Counted from the stretch's first letter, positions 13,758 through 25,909 are shown. The stretch is 64,000 nucleotides of DNA from Cristatella mucedo (GCA_009760855.2 WPIO01000019.1:1079501-1143500), one strand, 5' to 3'. The notes: generated from the sequence alone by a model not told the origin. Numbers and translations: made by a program.

Positions 13758-14755
13758 CGTAATCTGAATATTCGTAAGTCGAGAATGGTATACGGTACGT
13801 TCTCCTATGATACGTCTTGTGGATGACATAGAGCGGTTAACTAATTAAATTCTTTACAAATACATAGAAAATAACTAATAAGTAATAACAAGTAAATAAG
13901 ATTATTTTAGACATACAGAACCAAGTAGTTGTAGTATCGTACATTGAGTACTTTTGAGAGAAGTGTGAGAAGGAGTTGGATGATCTTGCTGGAGGATCAT
14001 CGACTTCCTCTTCTCTTAAATCCTCGTGACTGATTAATGGCTGAGGTGAATCAACTGCTTGCTGGTGGGTGGTTGGGGTTCATGCATCACTCTGAATATA
14101 TCTCAACTCGAGCGAGTCCTACTAGCAAGAGAGTCCTCAGTACCCACAATGCATAGCTGTCAGACATCATTTCCTCCCTACTGTTTGCGTCTTTGTCAAA
14201 TCTGCTGACCGCACGCGGATTTTGAAAGTTTTCTTGGACACATTTTGACTTTGCATTCTTTGCGTGACCGTGGCCGAATTCGTGTCTCCGAATTTTCGTA
14301 AGTCGACCCGTCTCAAGTCGGAGGCTGACTGTACTGTCTATCATAGTCGGTCCGTCGCTGTCTAACCACGGATTCTTGAAGGATCTGCAGTTAATGTTGT
14401 TAGCAGCCAGCACTTCCCTCTTTCACTTCAACTCTGATTTCACTCTCAGATCTGAGCTATTACTTTTCGTGTATTATACCTCTCTGAAAACCCTGTGAAT
14501 GAGTCAACTCAAAAAATATCTTCCATGTACTACGAAAATATTCTCAATTATTGTCAGCTAGCATGAATTTAGTATGAACGTTTTATCTTTCTCGTTGTCT
14601 TGTTGCAATCAGTAATAATTATCAGGAACTTTTGCAGCTCTCTTTAAATTTCTTGCACTTCCTAAACTTCTCAGGAGCCTTGTCGCCTTGTCGAAAAACG
14701 CCACGCTACAAACAGCTGACGCGAAAAACGTAATCCAGTGCTGTTATTGTTCCTG
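13758..14755. other. gene-free stretch with one 108-codon reverse frame
   Basis: The reverse frame at 14087-14413 contains the string RRHEFGHGH, which resembles a zinc-protease motif by chance. It has no other protease feature, signal peptide or splice context, so I do not call a gene. Confidence 0.35.
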
Positions 14756-14798
<43 letters not shown>

Positions 14799-14800
14799 AC

Positions 14801-14876
<76 letters not shown>

Positions 14877-15214
14877 ACACATACACACACACATACACAC
14901 ACACACATACACACACACACATACACACACATACACACACACATACACACACACATACACACGCACACACACACACTCACACACACATACACACACACAT
15001 ACACACACACACATACACACACACACATACACACACATACACACACACATACACACACACATACACACACACACACACACTCACACACACATACACACAC
15101 ACATACACACACACACATACACACACATACACACACTTACACACACATACGTTCTCACACACATACACACAGACTCGCACACACACACACAGACTCACAC
15201 GCACACACACCCAC

Positions 15215-15275
<61 letters not shown>

Positions 15276-15307
15276 CACACTCACACACATACACACACAC
15301 ATACACA

Positions 15308-15352
<45 letters not shown>

Positions 15353-15353
15353 A

Positions 15354-15392
<39 letters not shown>

Positions 15393-15439
15393 ACACATAC
15401 ACACACACATACACACACACACATGCACACACATACACA

Positions 15440-15504
<65 letters not shown>

Positions 15505-15640
15505 ACACATACGTTCACACATACGTTCACACACACGCATACACACACACACATACACACATACACGCACACACACACACACACATACGTTCACACACAA
15601 GTACAGACACACCACGCATAAGCATGCACACACACGAACT
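14756..15640. repeat. long (CA)n / CATACACA compound array
   Basis: About 880 bases of CA dinucleotide, interrupted at regular spacing by CATACACACACA units and occasional CACTCACA, GTTCACAC and GACTCAC blocks. The open frames through it (His-Thr or Cys-Val runs) are not genes. The regular interruptions suggest secondary duplication of 10-22-bp blocks inside a simple CA tract. Confidence 0.97.
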
Positions 15641-18075
15641 CACCCACACAAGCGCCACATTTGGTCAATCCAGATTTCAACAATTCCAGATTTCAACTTG
15701 CAAGTGACTCTCGTACAGATTGCGAGTTTTCTGTTAGGGTGACGTTTGTCGTGCGTTCGTTTGGCCTTCGGTCGCCTCGTCGTTTGCCCTTCTCATGACC
15801 TCAATGAACTTACCGTGTCGACTCATCAATCGCCACACTATCATTAGGACGTCTCGCACAGCTGAGATTGCTTCGGCGCTCATGGCCTCAGTGCCTGGAC
15901 CGAAATTTTCCCACGTCGTTGCAATTTCCTACGTCACCTGCTCATTATTCGCACTCGCCTTCGTTGGCTACGTATCGCTTCACTTACTGGCTTGACTTCG
16001 TGAGATTGACTCGATGCTCGCCTAATCAGATAGGACTCGAGAGCCGCCCAGAAGGAGGCTTTACAGCTTCACTGGCTTGCTCGGCGCTCGGCGCTTCGCA
16101 ATCAGTTGAATCTGCAGACCATCTATGGGCTGCCACCGCTGTGAAAGCGGCGAGATACCAAGGATAGGTTACGTTGAAGATGAAGTTTTATACTGCAAGT
16201 CTTGGCATAATTTGGAGCTGTGTCGCGATTTATGAAACCCGGAACCCTAAGCTATACTAGTATATCCGACCTCTTAAGACTCTTGATAGGAGCGTATTAG
16301 CTCACCGATGACCTCGGCTCACGGTCACGTGCAATACACATTCTGACCTTGGACTTATGCTCCTCGATCTGACTCGGGCAGAAATCTCATCATCAAAAAC
16401 GCGACCTCGCGTAATATCGATGCGACCGGCGAAGACAAGTGTCATAATAGTACTATGAACATTCTCGCGATCTGGCGACTTACGACTTGCTTGAATTCAA
16501 GATGAATGCTTCGACGAGTGTCACCAAGAGCGATGCGAAGCCGCTAGTCTGGTTGATCTGCGACGACACTAGGTGGTGCCGTACCTGCCAAAGGCCCTTG
16601 GGACGATTGGTTGCGGAACACGTCCCTTAATGGACAGGGCGCTACGCTAGCAGAAACGACATAAAATCGCCAGGGTAACAAACGTCGGAGAAGAGACGCA
16701 GTCTTTCGCCTACTTTCGAGGCCTCGTCTTAAGACCGAAAGCATAGAGAATAACCTGGCAAACATGGCAGATTGAAGCCATACCGGCCACTTCGAACATC
16801 ATCCCGAAGTCAAACTAAAAGAAAAAAATGGTTCATTACGTTCAGGCACGACTCGGTCAGCCCGACTAACTAGTTAGCCTGACTGACAACTGCCGGCACA
16901 CGTTTCAGTCTCCCACCGCAAAGAAAGTCAGCAGTAAGACGCGGAGACCCCCCCTCTCCTTTGACCGACTAGAAGGGCAGCCGAGCCTCCACACATGTAC
17001 CTTCGCCTTCCCTACGACCGACCGGCTGCTTTGAAAAAAGGTCAAGGTCGCACCCCTCTGGCTTAATCTTTGCTGCGAATGCGATCTCTCGAACCGTTGA
17101 CGATTGACCGACCAGAGTAAGGTAAATGTTCAGCTCCTCCCTCAGCAATGTCCTGTCGGACGGCATTGCATGATGATACGCTGCCCTTTATAAAACTGGC
17201 CCACGAATCCGGACTTCTTGCAGCCGTGCAGCGTCTTTGATCGCTTCTCTCGCACGGCCGGCGAGAACGGCGAGACCGCAGCAGATGCCACGTTTTCCCG
17301 GCTATCTATCTTGCGTCTGCTGCGAGATTGTTTCCGCAGTCGCTTCCAGGGCTCACGCTTAACGATTCTCGGCTGTCCTCCGTAAAGGCGTCCACACGAT
17401 AAACACGCCAGTAAGTCCGCATCCATTGCGTAGATAAGTCTTTCTGTTCGAAAGCAACTGAGGATTACAGGCTGCCGTCGTCAGTCAGCTTACAACGACT
17501 TGCGCTCTCGCACGGTGCCAAATGCCACACTGAACTACCGCAATGGTGCACCGATGCCTCGAACGCAGCTTCCGCCCTAGCTCCGGCGCTTATGCACAGG
17601 TGACTGCCATTTACATTACTTAGGCTTCTCCAACTTGGGTCATGAAATAACCGGTTCTTAGTCGTTGTAATTCAGGAACCGCGGGTATTCTTTCTTCGAC
17701 AATTCTCGGGCCGATCTATTACGTGCCGCTTTAGATATGTCAATTCGTAATCCCAGTTCTGCAGCCTTCGCAACATGGGTCGAGGCGTCATAGTGAACCG
17801 GCGTCAGCCAGGCTATGACTGCCGAAATATTATATTTACTGCAACTGAATTATCACTGAATCCTCCTTGTGAATACTCCAAGAGCTCGGCGGTAACTTTG
17901 AACTTTCGCATCGCTGACTTGCCGCTATCTTCGCGCTAGCTTGCTTCCAGAAAGGAGCAATAGATCATCGAGCTATAGATCACAGATCGATCACAGATCG
18001 ACAGCCTCGACAATTGGACTGGGGCTGCTGCATCCACCCACTGCCTTTGAAGTCCACATTGCTTTTTGCGGAGCC
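15641..18075. other. gene-free, apparently unique sequence
   Basis: About 2.4 kb without a recognised repeat and without a convincing reading frame (longest about 99 codons, no domain). Base composition rises toward the GC-rich block at 18.3 kb, so it could be flanking or regulatory DNA. Confidence 0.4.
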
Positions 18076-18078
18076 GCT

Positions 18079-18147
<69 letters not shown>

Positions 18148-18225
18148 TCTCTCTCTCTTTCTTTCTCAGTGTGTGTGTGTGTGTGTGTGTGTTAGTGAGT
18201 GTGTGTGTTTCTCTCTCTGTCTTCC
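18076..18225. repeat. (CT)n-(GT)n compound microsatellite
   Basis: A pure CT tract followed by TTCT-containing pyrimidines, then a GT tract with GTGAGTGTG interruption. Confidence 0.95.
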
Positions 18226-18394
18226 TCTGTGCGTGCCTCGCTCTTCCTCTCTAGCTTACTGTTACGATGAGCTTTCCTCGGAACTATAGCTGAGAGCGAG
18301 TACCTGCGGCAACACGCCCCTACGAAGTAGCTGTCCTCCGATTCCACTACGGCCTCGGCATCACGATACACTCATCGGTGGGAAACGATTGAAT

Positions 18395-18557
18395 ACAGAT
18401 TTTTTTTGTATAGCGCCCCAAGAGAACTTAATCTCTCTCCAGGCGCTTCGCGATCGCCACAGGGCTCGAGACGACGACCTCGGTTATCACATGCATTCAC
18501 CTTGACCTCGGTCGGCACCTGGGAGCACCTTAACCCCGCGGGCCAAATCCGAATGCT
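18395..18557 (-). mobile_element. tRNA-derived SINE, family A (LINE-tailed)
   Basis: The reverse strand reads TTTGGCCCGCGGGGTTAAGG (A-box region), a B-box-like GTCTCGAGCCCTG, and then directly the LINE-type 3' stem-loop (AAGCGCCTGG...AGAGATTAAGTTCTC...GGGGCGCT) and an A-rich end. Copies at 34.98 and 35.58 kb have the same order. Together they define a tRNA head fused to the tail of the resident LINE. Confidence 0.82.
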
Positions 18558-19470
18558 CGCCCGGCTTTCGCGAGACTGCCGCTCTGCTGCACTCAGCCGT
18601 CACCGATCGCTCTTCAAAATAATTGGCGGGGTGACCCCTAGAATCGGTCGATCGGGCAGCGAGTGGACGGGCAACCTGGAGTGGGCGGCTTCAGCGGCGC
18701 GGCAACCGACGGCGCTACCGGCGGGCGGGCAGCACCTGCTGCCCGCCCGCCGGTAACACGCCGAGACCGACCGACAGCGCACCGAACAGCTGCTGCGACT
18801 AAGCGTCTAAGGGCGCTCGCTGCTCGATTGAGAGACATAGACAGTCAGCTGCGCCGCCCGCATTGTTGAGCCGCTAGCGGCGGCGGGCGATCGGAACGCG
18901 CTTGAAAGGCACTTCTCGAGCACTCCGTGCGCTCAGTCTGCATCGCTCTCCATTAACCTCGACGGTTAGGTGCAAGGCGAGGCTCTCGTCTCGGGTCGTC
19001 AGCGCCGCCTGCTTCGCGTCGCTCGACGCGACGTTTAGGTTTCAGCACGTTGCCGCCGGCTACCCAACCTGGACGCTTGGGCCGCTTCCACACCACCCGC
19101 CCACCCACCCACCCCGCCGACCGCCCCGCCGACCGCCCCTCTTCGCGTTTTGACACCGGAAGCAGATTCGTCGCAACCCCCCCCCCCAATTCCCCACTTG
19201 CGCATACACGTCTGCATTGCGTATATGCGAAAAGCTGATCTGACAATCGTCGCGGCCCATAGCGCACAGACAGAGCAGCCGGAACGCCGCCGCGGCGCTG
19301 CGGGCATTGTGGGCAATTGCCATATCCGGCTGCTGCGCTTCGCGGCGCTCCGTTCGGCCAGCGGCCATCGGAAGCACTTCTCTCTATCCGACTGCTCTCG
19401 CAGTACGTAGAAACTGGTGACATGTTCATGCTAGGGAACCTTCGACGGCTCCCGCCTCTTCGCAGCAGTG
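18558..19470. promoter_or_regulatory. CpG-rich island
   Basis: The segment is strongly GC- and CpG-rich and contains no recognisable protein domain. Several overlapping frames stay open on both strands because stop codons are rare at this composition. It is best read as a CpG island or promoter-proximal DNA of a gene whose coding part I cannot see. It contains the 40-bp palindrome at 18716-18755. Confidence 0.5.
18716..18755. repeat. 40-bp near-perfect palindrome
   Basis: Two 19-base arms (TACCGGCGGGCGGGCAGCA and its exact complement) are separated by two C residues. At this length and GC content it could extrude as a cruciform or form a very stable RNA hairpin. Confidence 0.95.
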
Positions 19471-19471
19471 C

Positions 19472-19545
19472 TTAGAATGAGACTCGGTTCTCTGAGGGCG
19501 CTCTATACAAATGCATTATTATCATTATTGTTGTTATTATTCCCA
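19472..19545 (+). mobile_element. LINE/SINE-A 3'-tail fragment
   Basis: The segment has the gactcggttctctgagggcgctctataca motif followed by ATT/GTT repeats. It is too short to tell whether it came from the LINE or from SINE-A. Confidence 0.7.
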
Positions 19546-19599
19546 TTACTTTCTCCTCACTCAACGAACCTCGACTTAAAATAGTACTTTCGACTGTCG

Positions 19600-21470
19600 T
19601 CTAAGGGATTTACGCGCGGCTGGAACCGCTTTCGCGACGGGCACGTCCCGCAGCTGCGGCTCGCGACGAAGCACTTAGCTCTTCGCCTCGTATCTTCCGC
19701 CAGCCAAGGTCGGCCAAGGTCGGCCAAGGTCGGCCGTCCTCGTGGCCTCGTCCCTACTTCCGGCAGAAGGGCCTCCGCGGCGTACGCACCCTGCGGCGGG
19801 CGATGAAGAATGTGCAGCCGCAGGGCGCGAACGAGCGCCGTGCGTCACTGTGAAACACGACTATCGCCTCGCCTCTGGGCTCAGACCCGAGGTCTCTTGC
19901 TGTGCCGCGGACAGACCAGCAACGGCGCGGCGCCACGTCGCGAGAACGGTTCAAATGAACTACGTCCTTTCAAATGAACTACGTCCTTTCTGACTTAGAC
20001 CGCTCGCTCTATGAAGGCGCGCGCCGTCTGTCCGAGCAAATAGCGAGCACTCGCTGTGCGCGCGCCGCGACTCTCTCGAACCCGGCTTACCGCGGAAAAT
20101 GCGCAGGCTGGCATATTTCGAGAAGCTTTTTTTCGGGGGCCGCCGCGAATGAGAGGACTCGCGTTTGGGGTCGGGGTGGCGACCGGAGCCGCTAACCACC
20201 GCCGTACGTCGGGCACGATGCCAAATCCGAATGGCGGCAGCGAAACGTTATGCACTAAAACGCCCCTCGTACGCCAGGCACTTACGCGCCTACGCCCTTA
20301 CGTAACGAGCTCGGCCGTAATGCGATCGCGGCGCCGCTGCCGCCGCCGCCGCCGCCCCCTTTCAATGCGGCTTCGAGGGGCTGCGTAAACGCGGCGCCGC
20401 CGACCGACGACGCGTCGCGAACCGCCATCGTGCCGACTCGCGGGTCTGGCTGCCACGGCCGGCGCCCGCGGACCGCCGCGGCGCGCGCGCGCATCCGGCG
20501 AGCGCCGGACGTGCGTCCTCGGGGCCCGCGCGCGAGCGCTGGCTGCATGCGGAGGGTGGGCCGCTCGCCTGAGCTGCTGGCGACGCAGCGAGCAGCTCGG
20601 CGGACCGTCGTCCCCGAGCAAAGGCGCCGGCTGGCCACGAGTCTGACGCCGACGAAGCGAGCGCCCGGCCGCGGCGGCGCCGCCGGTGCGACGCCCGATC
20701 GGCCACAATCGGAAGCAGGGGGCGGCGGCGCCGCGCGAGCTCGGCGGTCGGCGGAAGACGGGGCGGCGGCGGCTTCGGCGTCACGCTCCCGCTTCCACTC
20801 TTCTCTTCGGGTAGCGGCGCGCTCGCGCGTGCGCCGCTCCGCTCGTCCGGTCGTCCTCCTTGGCGCTGCGCCATCGCGGCGGCGGCCGAGCGGCCCGCGC
20901 ACGGCCTCTTCCCACGGCCGGCGGCGCGTACGTCGCTTTTCCTCGCTTTGGCCGACGGGCGCGGAGGCGTGGCGTTCACGTGGCGTGCGAAAGGAAAACA
21001 AGCAGCTCTCGGGCGAGGCGTTGACGGAAAGCGAGCCCCTGGAGGACTCTGCGAGAGGCGTTGGCCGCTGCTCCAGCAACCAGGTCGCCCGAGCACTCGG
21101 CCATTGTTCTCGCCGTCGCTCGGCCCGCGCGCCCGAGTGGCTCGCGCGCGCGCGAGTGGCGCGGAGCGGCTGGAGCAGCGGCGGCGGCACTTCCTGCGCT
21201 GCCGCCGCTGCCGCCGCTGCCTCACCTCGGCGCGCGCTCCTCCTGGGCTCCGCGGTTACTTTTCCTCGCTCACAATCCGGCGGTGGCGGCGGCAGGCATC
21301 GCTCGCGTCGGCTCGCCGCCCGTGGCGTCGCCGCGAGCGCTCAGGTCGAGCGCGAAGCGCTATCGCGGCGGCGGAGTGAAACGAGCGCCGCGAAACTGGG
21401 CACGCGGGCGCGCGCGAATAGAACCGCCGCAAAGATCGATCGCTAACTCGATGCGCATACCTTTTCGATA
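19600..21470. promoter_or_regulatory. large CpG-rich island
   Basis: About 1.9 kb of very GC- and CpG-rich sequence. The long overlapping frames (for example 302 codons on the reverse strand at 20282-21190 and 338 on the forward strand at 20430-21446) are Arg/Ala/Pro/Gly-rich with no domain I recognise, and they shadow one another in opposite strands. I interpret this as a CpG island rather than genes. Local duplications: a 10-bp unit ggccaaggtc repeated three times near 19705-19735, and a 19-bp unit twice at 19951-19988. Confidence 0.5.
19951..19988. repeat. exact 2 x 19-bp tandem duplication
   Basis: The unit tcaaatgaactacgtcctt occurs twice head to tail without a mismatch, which implies a recent duplication. 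Confidence 0.95.
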
Positions 21471-22045
21471 CGGCTCATAGTCAATGCGCGCGGGTCAATT
21501 GCGTCGGCCCACGCTGGCGCAAATTCGGACAGACTCAACGCCCGGCTGTGGCAATTGTTCGACACGGTTTTAAGGTACATTTTGCTTTCTCTTTTGAATC
21601 CTTCTGCTGCTCGTGTTGTAGCTTTCGTAAACCGAATCAAGAACACTGGCCGTGTATCCGATGTGACCGTGGCGCAGCTGACGACTGACTGTACGCAACG
21701 ATGAGCGGGCGTGGGTCGATCTCTCGAATTCATACGGTCAAGAAGCACTAGTATAGACTACCTCCGACTTTAGGTGGTTTCTGCGAGAAACCTGCATCAA
21801 AACCCGAGCCTTCTCCCGCTGCTTTCCCTTACTACAGACTTAGCTACGGTTTACAAATGGTCGGCGCTGCCAGCCTCAAGGTGGCCGGAAATTGACAGGG
21901 TGTGCCTCTAAAATTGCCTGTATCTCGGCGAGCCTTGGAAATATCTTAAATAAAATTTAATTGCGAACTCAATAGTGTTTTATTTAATTTCAATGCCTAT
22001 TTATGCTGCGCTTTGCCGCATTTAAAGAGTAATATGGCTACGCGC
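21471..22045. other. AT-richer gap between CpG islands
   Basis: No gene or repeat recognised. A short reverse frame (21443-21748) has no domain I recognise. Confidence 0.4.
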
Positions 22046-23740
22046 AACTATTGCACCGTCGCGGCCCGAGAGTTGGGACGGAAGTAATAGACCAAGGCAA
22101 GTAAGAGTGAGATTTGCTTGCAGGTAGATGGCGCAGAACCTTCGTACCAACACGAACGTCCGCCATAATTTCTTTCCACATCGATGCCCATGCGAGCGTT
22201 TGGTCTAGCCCGACCGCGCAGACCGCGAAAGGTTCGCGCCTTCTCGTCGCGCGGCCAATACGAGGAGCGTGCAGCGGCGGTCGCCCTGCTGGATCGGCAT
22301 CGCCGGCGCAGGCGCACCGCGCAGGCTCACGGCGCTTGCAGCGTCTCGCGGCGCGCGCAGACTGCGCTCGCCGCGAGAGAGCGAGCGGGCGCTTCTCTGC
22401 TCGTGCCCTTTATTTGCGTACCTGCCGCCAGACCTGCGCCGGTCTCCGTCGCCGGGCGAACGCTGGAAGGCCCGCGCGGCCGGCGCAGCAGACGCTCGCG
22501 CCGTAGCCACAGGCGCGCCTCGCGGGTGGTGATGCGCCCGCCAGCAGCAGTGCGGCAGCGGAGTGCAGCCGCCGCCGCCGCGCGGCTAGTCGACTTCCGC
22601 CTCGCTCTCGCCTCGCCCGTACGTCTTCTGTGGGTAAACGATCCTGCCCGAGTGCGGCAGCTGGAAGCGCACGGGCAGGTCGCACGTCGGTCCGCTGTTT
22701 CGCGGCTTTAGTATCGACCTCGACCTGCTGCTCTTGACGGCGACGGCGGCAGCGGCTGCCGCCGCCTCCGCCGCCGCCGCGGCTTCGGCAGATGAGCGCC
22801 GAGACGGACAATGCGAGCTGGAGCTCGACCGAGCGGCGCCGGTCGGCGCCGCGGCGGCGACTGCCGCTCGGCGCGCGCGGCAGGCGCCGGCGCACGCGGC
22901 CCTTCCCGCCACGGCCAGGCGCAGATTGCATTCGCTCCAGTGGGCTCTCGGGCGCGAAGCGGCGGCCGCGCCCACCGCTGCCGCCGCCACCGCCGCCCGT
23001 CGCGACGACTGAGTGGCGGCGGCCGCGGCGGCTGCGGGTGCGGGTGCCGAGCGACGCGCCAGGGCCGCAGCCAGACTGTCTCGCCGCTGATTTCGCTGGC
23101 GCTGCGCGCCGCCCGTCGTCGCCGTCGAGGGGTTTCGCTGCCGGTGTCGCTGCGCATTGTGTCGCCTCTCGCTCCTGCAGCTGCACTTTCGCCGACGTCG
23201 CACGATCGACCTGCCTGCAAGCGAGCCGCCGCGAGCCGGCTTTTCGCGTCGCCGCTGCCGCCGTTCCCGAGAAAAAGGCGCCGCGCCGCAGCCGGGCGGG
23301 CGACTCGCCGAGCGCCCGCCCGGCGGATGCTGCACCGCGCCACCGCCGCGTCGCTCCTAGGGCGGACGCGGCGCGGGACGCCGCGGCACGGTGCTTCTTT
23401 TCAGGCGGCGCGGCGGAGGCGGGCAGGCGGAGACGATGGCGAAGCGAATCGCCAGTGCGAAGTTAGTGCGGTGCGAAAGTCGAAAGTGCGGCTGGGGGCG
23501 TCCAGCTTACTGCTAGCCACCGATGCGAGATGGTCGCGGCCGTATTTTCTTCTCGTTCTCGGAGACCTGCATCGGCGCGATCTCAAGACGCATCCTGCTT
23601 GCGCTGGAGCCTCTGCAAAGCGGAGAGACACGTAGTTTCACAGCGAGTCTATTTCTGACGCAACGTCGCTGGAAGCAAGCTAAGCTAAGCGAGCGCGTAA
23701 CGTGCTGCAATCGGCCTGTCAATTTGACCAGCTAACACCA
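22046..23740. promoter_or_regulatory. large CpG-rich island
   Basis: About 1.6 kb of GC/CpG-rich DNA with GCC/GCG runs. Open frames occur on both strands in several phases and mostly encode Ala/Arg/Pro runs. Likely a promoter or 5' region. One reverse-strand stretch (22586-22735) is less repetitive and is listed separately as a possible exon. Confidence 0.45.
22586..22735 (-). CDS. possible coding exon, unknown protein (weak)
   Basis: At the end of a 249-codon reverse frame, an Ala-rich run gives way to a stretch of normal composition containing SRSILKPRNSGPTCDLPV and RFQLPHSGRIVYPQKTYGRG, before a stop at 22586. A GTACGG sequence just after the PQKT codons could be a splice donor. This is the only part of the 22-23.6-kb island whose translation looks like ordinary protein. 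I do not recognise the family. Against it: the rest of the frame is low complexity, and no partner exon was identified. It could equally be a chance frame in GC-rich DNA. Confidence 0.15.
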   Translation of the reverse strand, partial: KSSRSRSILKPRNSGPTCDLPVRFQLPHSGRIVYPQKTYGRGESEAEVD

Positions 23741-23837
23741 GCAACTATCGTAGATTTATCACGGGGCAGAAATTCGAGCGCACAAACCTACCGCATACAA
23801 CATTAAATGGAAGTGGGCGGCGACGGCTTCGCTTAGA

Positions 23838-23895
23838 CTGATTGCTGATAAGGCTCTTCTGCCGCTGTTCAAATGAGGCTTTTAAATCAGATAAG
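23838..23895 (+). mobile_element. SINE-B 3'-end fragment
   Basis: ggctcttctgccgctgttcaaatgaggcttttaaatc matches the 3' ends of the SINE-B copies at 27.4 and 35.5 kb. The tRNA head is missing. Confidence 0.65.
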
Positions 23896-24624
23896 AAGAT
23901 TTTTGTTTTTGTTCAGTCATAACTGCGTTCAGAGGTAGTACCCGACCTGGTGGATTAATGGATCATTACGTTTTTTCACTTCTAACTCAAGGAAGAAAGC
24001 TGGATCATAGGGTTCGTAAGAATTTAAGAAAATCGTGCGTACTCTGCATATCGTATGGGCAATTATAGACTAGAACAATTTACTGGTCGACTTGCATCGC
24101 TTCCTTTGATTAAAATAGTACGAAGTTGAAATCAACTGACGGCAGTTGAATGAAGTTGCGTTGAATTAGCCAGATCAGAGATCCACTATTGGATATCACT
24201 CGTGTCCAGCATTACTTCCGCCAAGGACCGTTGCAATTCAGGAGCACCCTGTATTTGTGTCGTATTTAAACAGATAATTGTGTATTTTTAATGAGCACGT
24301 TTCACTATATCTGTTGGCTGATACGCCATCGTAGCTGCCGAGAATGTCATTCCTCGTTCAAATTCCGTTAAGCCAGATTAATAACTCATTTCATTTTAAT
24401 CCGATTAATTACGGTAAAAGACGGCTAGTAACAAATAGAGCATCCGAGCCTATCTATTTTTATGCCGGTGAATGTATAGATGCCAAGGTTCAAACACGCG
24501 TAAGCGGCTTATTATGCTTAGTACGTCACAGGGATCATCAAAAGGTAAAAAGTAAAAACCGTGTCCTAATTCGCGGTCAGTAATCTCTTAGGAGATGCTC
24601 AAACAGATTTCTGAAGCATTGCAG
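23896..24624. other. gene-free stretch
   Basis: Nothing recognised. The longest frame is 79 codons (24344-24583) with no domain. Confidence 0.45.
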
Positions 24625-25125
24625 TTATTGGATTACATTTCTAGCAACCTGGTGCAATGTCAGGAAGCTTCGCATCAAATCCGGTCGGTTCGACAGCTCG
24701 AGCGTCTCAGCTCTAACAGCCATTTCATTCCGCAAAGCATACTTTAACGAGCTAACGCGGTGTAGGTGCAAGTATCTAGTGACGACCAGCATTCCTCTTT
24801 CAGTAAGTCTGCTTTCACTTAAGTATTTACACTTATACAGCTGATATGTCAGGGTTTTTTCGTATTTTTTAAACCCACCCAAAGCTATAAAGTTGCAACG
24901 CACCAATTGTGCCATCACGGCTAATCTGAAAAATGCAGCGCACTCGGAGGAAGAAGCTCGTGAGCTCAGGAGAAGTATAAATACGTACGACTGATGTAAT
25001 GGTTGCGAAATAGCCCCATGGTCCATTATAGCGCTCTGCGCGCCACGCAGCGGCGGCAGTCCGAGCGCGACCGCATTCAGGTACGAGCAGAGTAGACGTG
25101 ATCTTAAACTGCCCTGGGGGTACAA
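24625..25125 (-). CDS. orphan 166-codon open frame
   Basis: This is one of the few long frames in the window that is neither in GC-rich DNA nor in a repeat or mobile element. The C-terminal two thirds (from about residue 60) have normal protein composition with amphipathic stretches such as FKKYEKTLTYQLYKCKYLSE and LHRVSSLKYALRNEMAV. I recognise no domain, signal peptide or transmembrane segment. A cag at about 24930 (reverse strand, preceded by a T-run) could be a splice acceptor, so the true exon might be only the distal part. It could be an exon, an unclassified mobile-element remnant or chance. Confidence 0.2.
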   Translation of the reverse strand: MYPQGSLRSRLLCSYLNAVALGLPPLRGAQSAIMDHGAISQPLHQSYVFILLLSSRASSSECAAFFRLAVMAQLVRCNFIALGGFKKYEKTLTYQLYKCKYLSESRLTERGMLVVTRYLHLHRVSSLKYALRNEMAVRAETLELSNRPDLMRSFLTLHQVARNVIQ

Positions 25126-25282
25126 TGTCGTGACGTAGGCACCTTGACAGCGAGCCTGCTCTCCACCACTCTGGCTTGCGCCTCTGCCGGAGCCTCGGCT
25201 GAATCCTATGCTGAATTATGCTACAGCGATCGTACAGCGGTAAAAAGTAAAAATAAACGGATAATATGACAATCCAACAGCC

Positions 25283-25410
<128 letters not shown>

Positions 25411-25451
25411 GGAGTGTGTGGTATCTCCTAAAGATCCATAGTGATAGCAAT

Positions 25452-25765
25452 AATCGGAAGCTATTTGTATTGCGCCCCTAGAGAAACATATCTATATCCA
25501 GTTGCTTTACAACTCGCTGCAAGAGAAGCAATAACCAAGGGTTAATGACCTGCAAGGTTGTGTGCAATGCATACATATTTTTTGTAGCTTTATGAAGTTG
25601 CAGGAAGATACATGCTTAGTCAAGCATGCAAAAGCACACCATAGCAGCGGTTTTCGTTCATCTTGCAGAGGGCAATGAAGGATTGAGTGCTGCAGGAATT
25701 AAACCCACGCCCTGCGCCGTGAAGTGTGACCCCTACCCATGAGCTGAAATCGTCATCTACTAGAC
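25452..25765 (-). mobile_element. tRNA-derived SINE with LINE-type tail, long variant
   Basis: On the reverse strand it starts with a tRNA-like head: AGCTCATGGGTAGGGG (close to an A box) and GTGGGTTTAATTCC (close to a B box). A ~180-base body follows, and then a decayed form of the LINE tail (acaactcgctgcaag, gttgctttac, ctctaggggcgcaata). The tail-proximal part (acaactcg.tgcaag.gaagca) recurs at 48.98 kb. It is longer than the SINE-A copies and more diverged, so it may be a separate family. Confidence 0.6.
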
Positions 25766-25805
25766 GCATGAGCGGTCGAGTCAAAATTATGAGGATGCTT
25801 TGGTG

Positions 25806-25813
25806 TTATTGGC

Positions 25814-25909
<96 letters not shown>

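Noticed and set aside
14087-14413. HEFGH-H string suggesting a zinc metalloprotease
   Set aside because: Isolated motif in a 108-codon frame with no other protease feature.
14688-15742. Open frames of over 330 codons (His-Thr, Cys-Val repeats)
   Set aside because: Pure translation of the CA microsatellite.
20282-21446. Long overlapping open frames of about 300 codons on both strands
   Set aside because: The DNA is so GC-rich that stops are rare. The frames shadow each other on opposite strands, are Arg/Ala/Pro-biased and show no domain.
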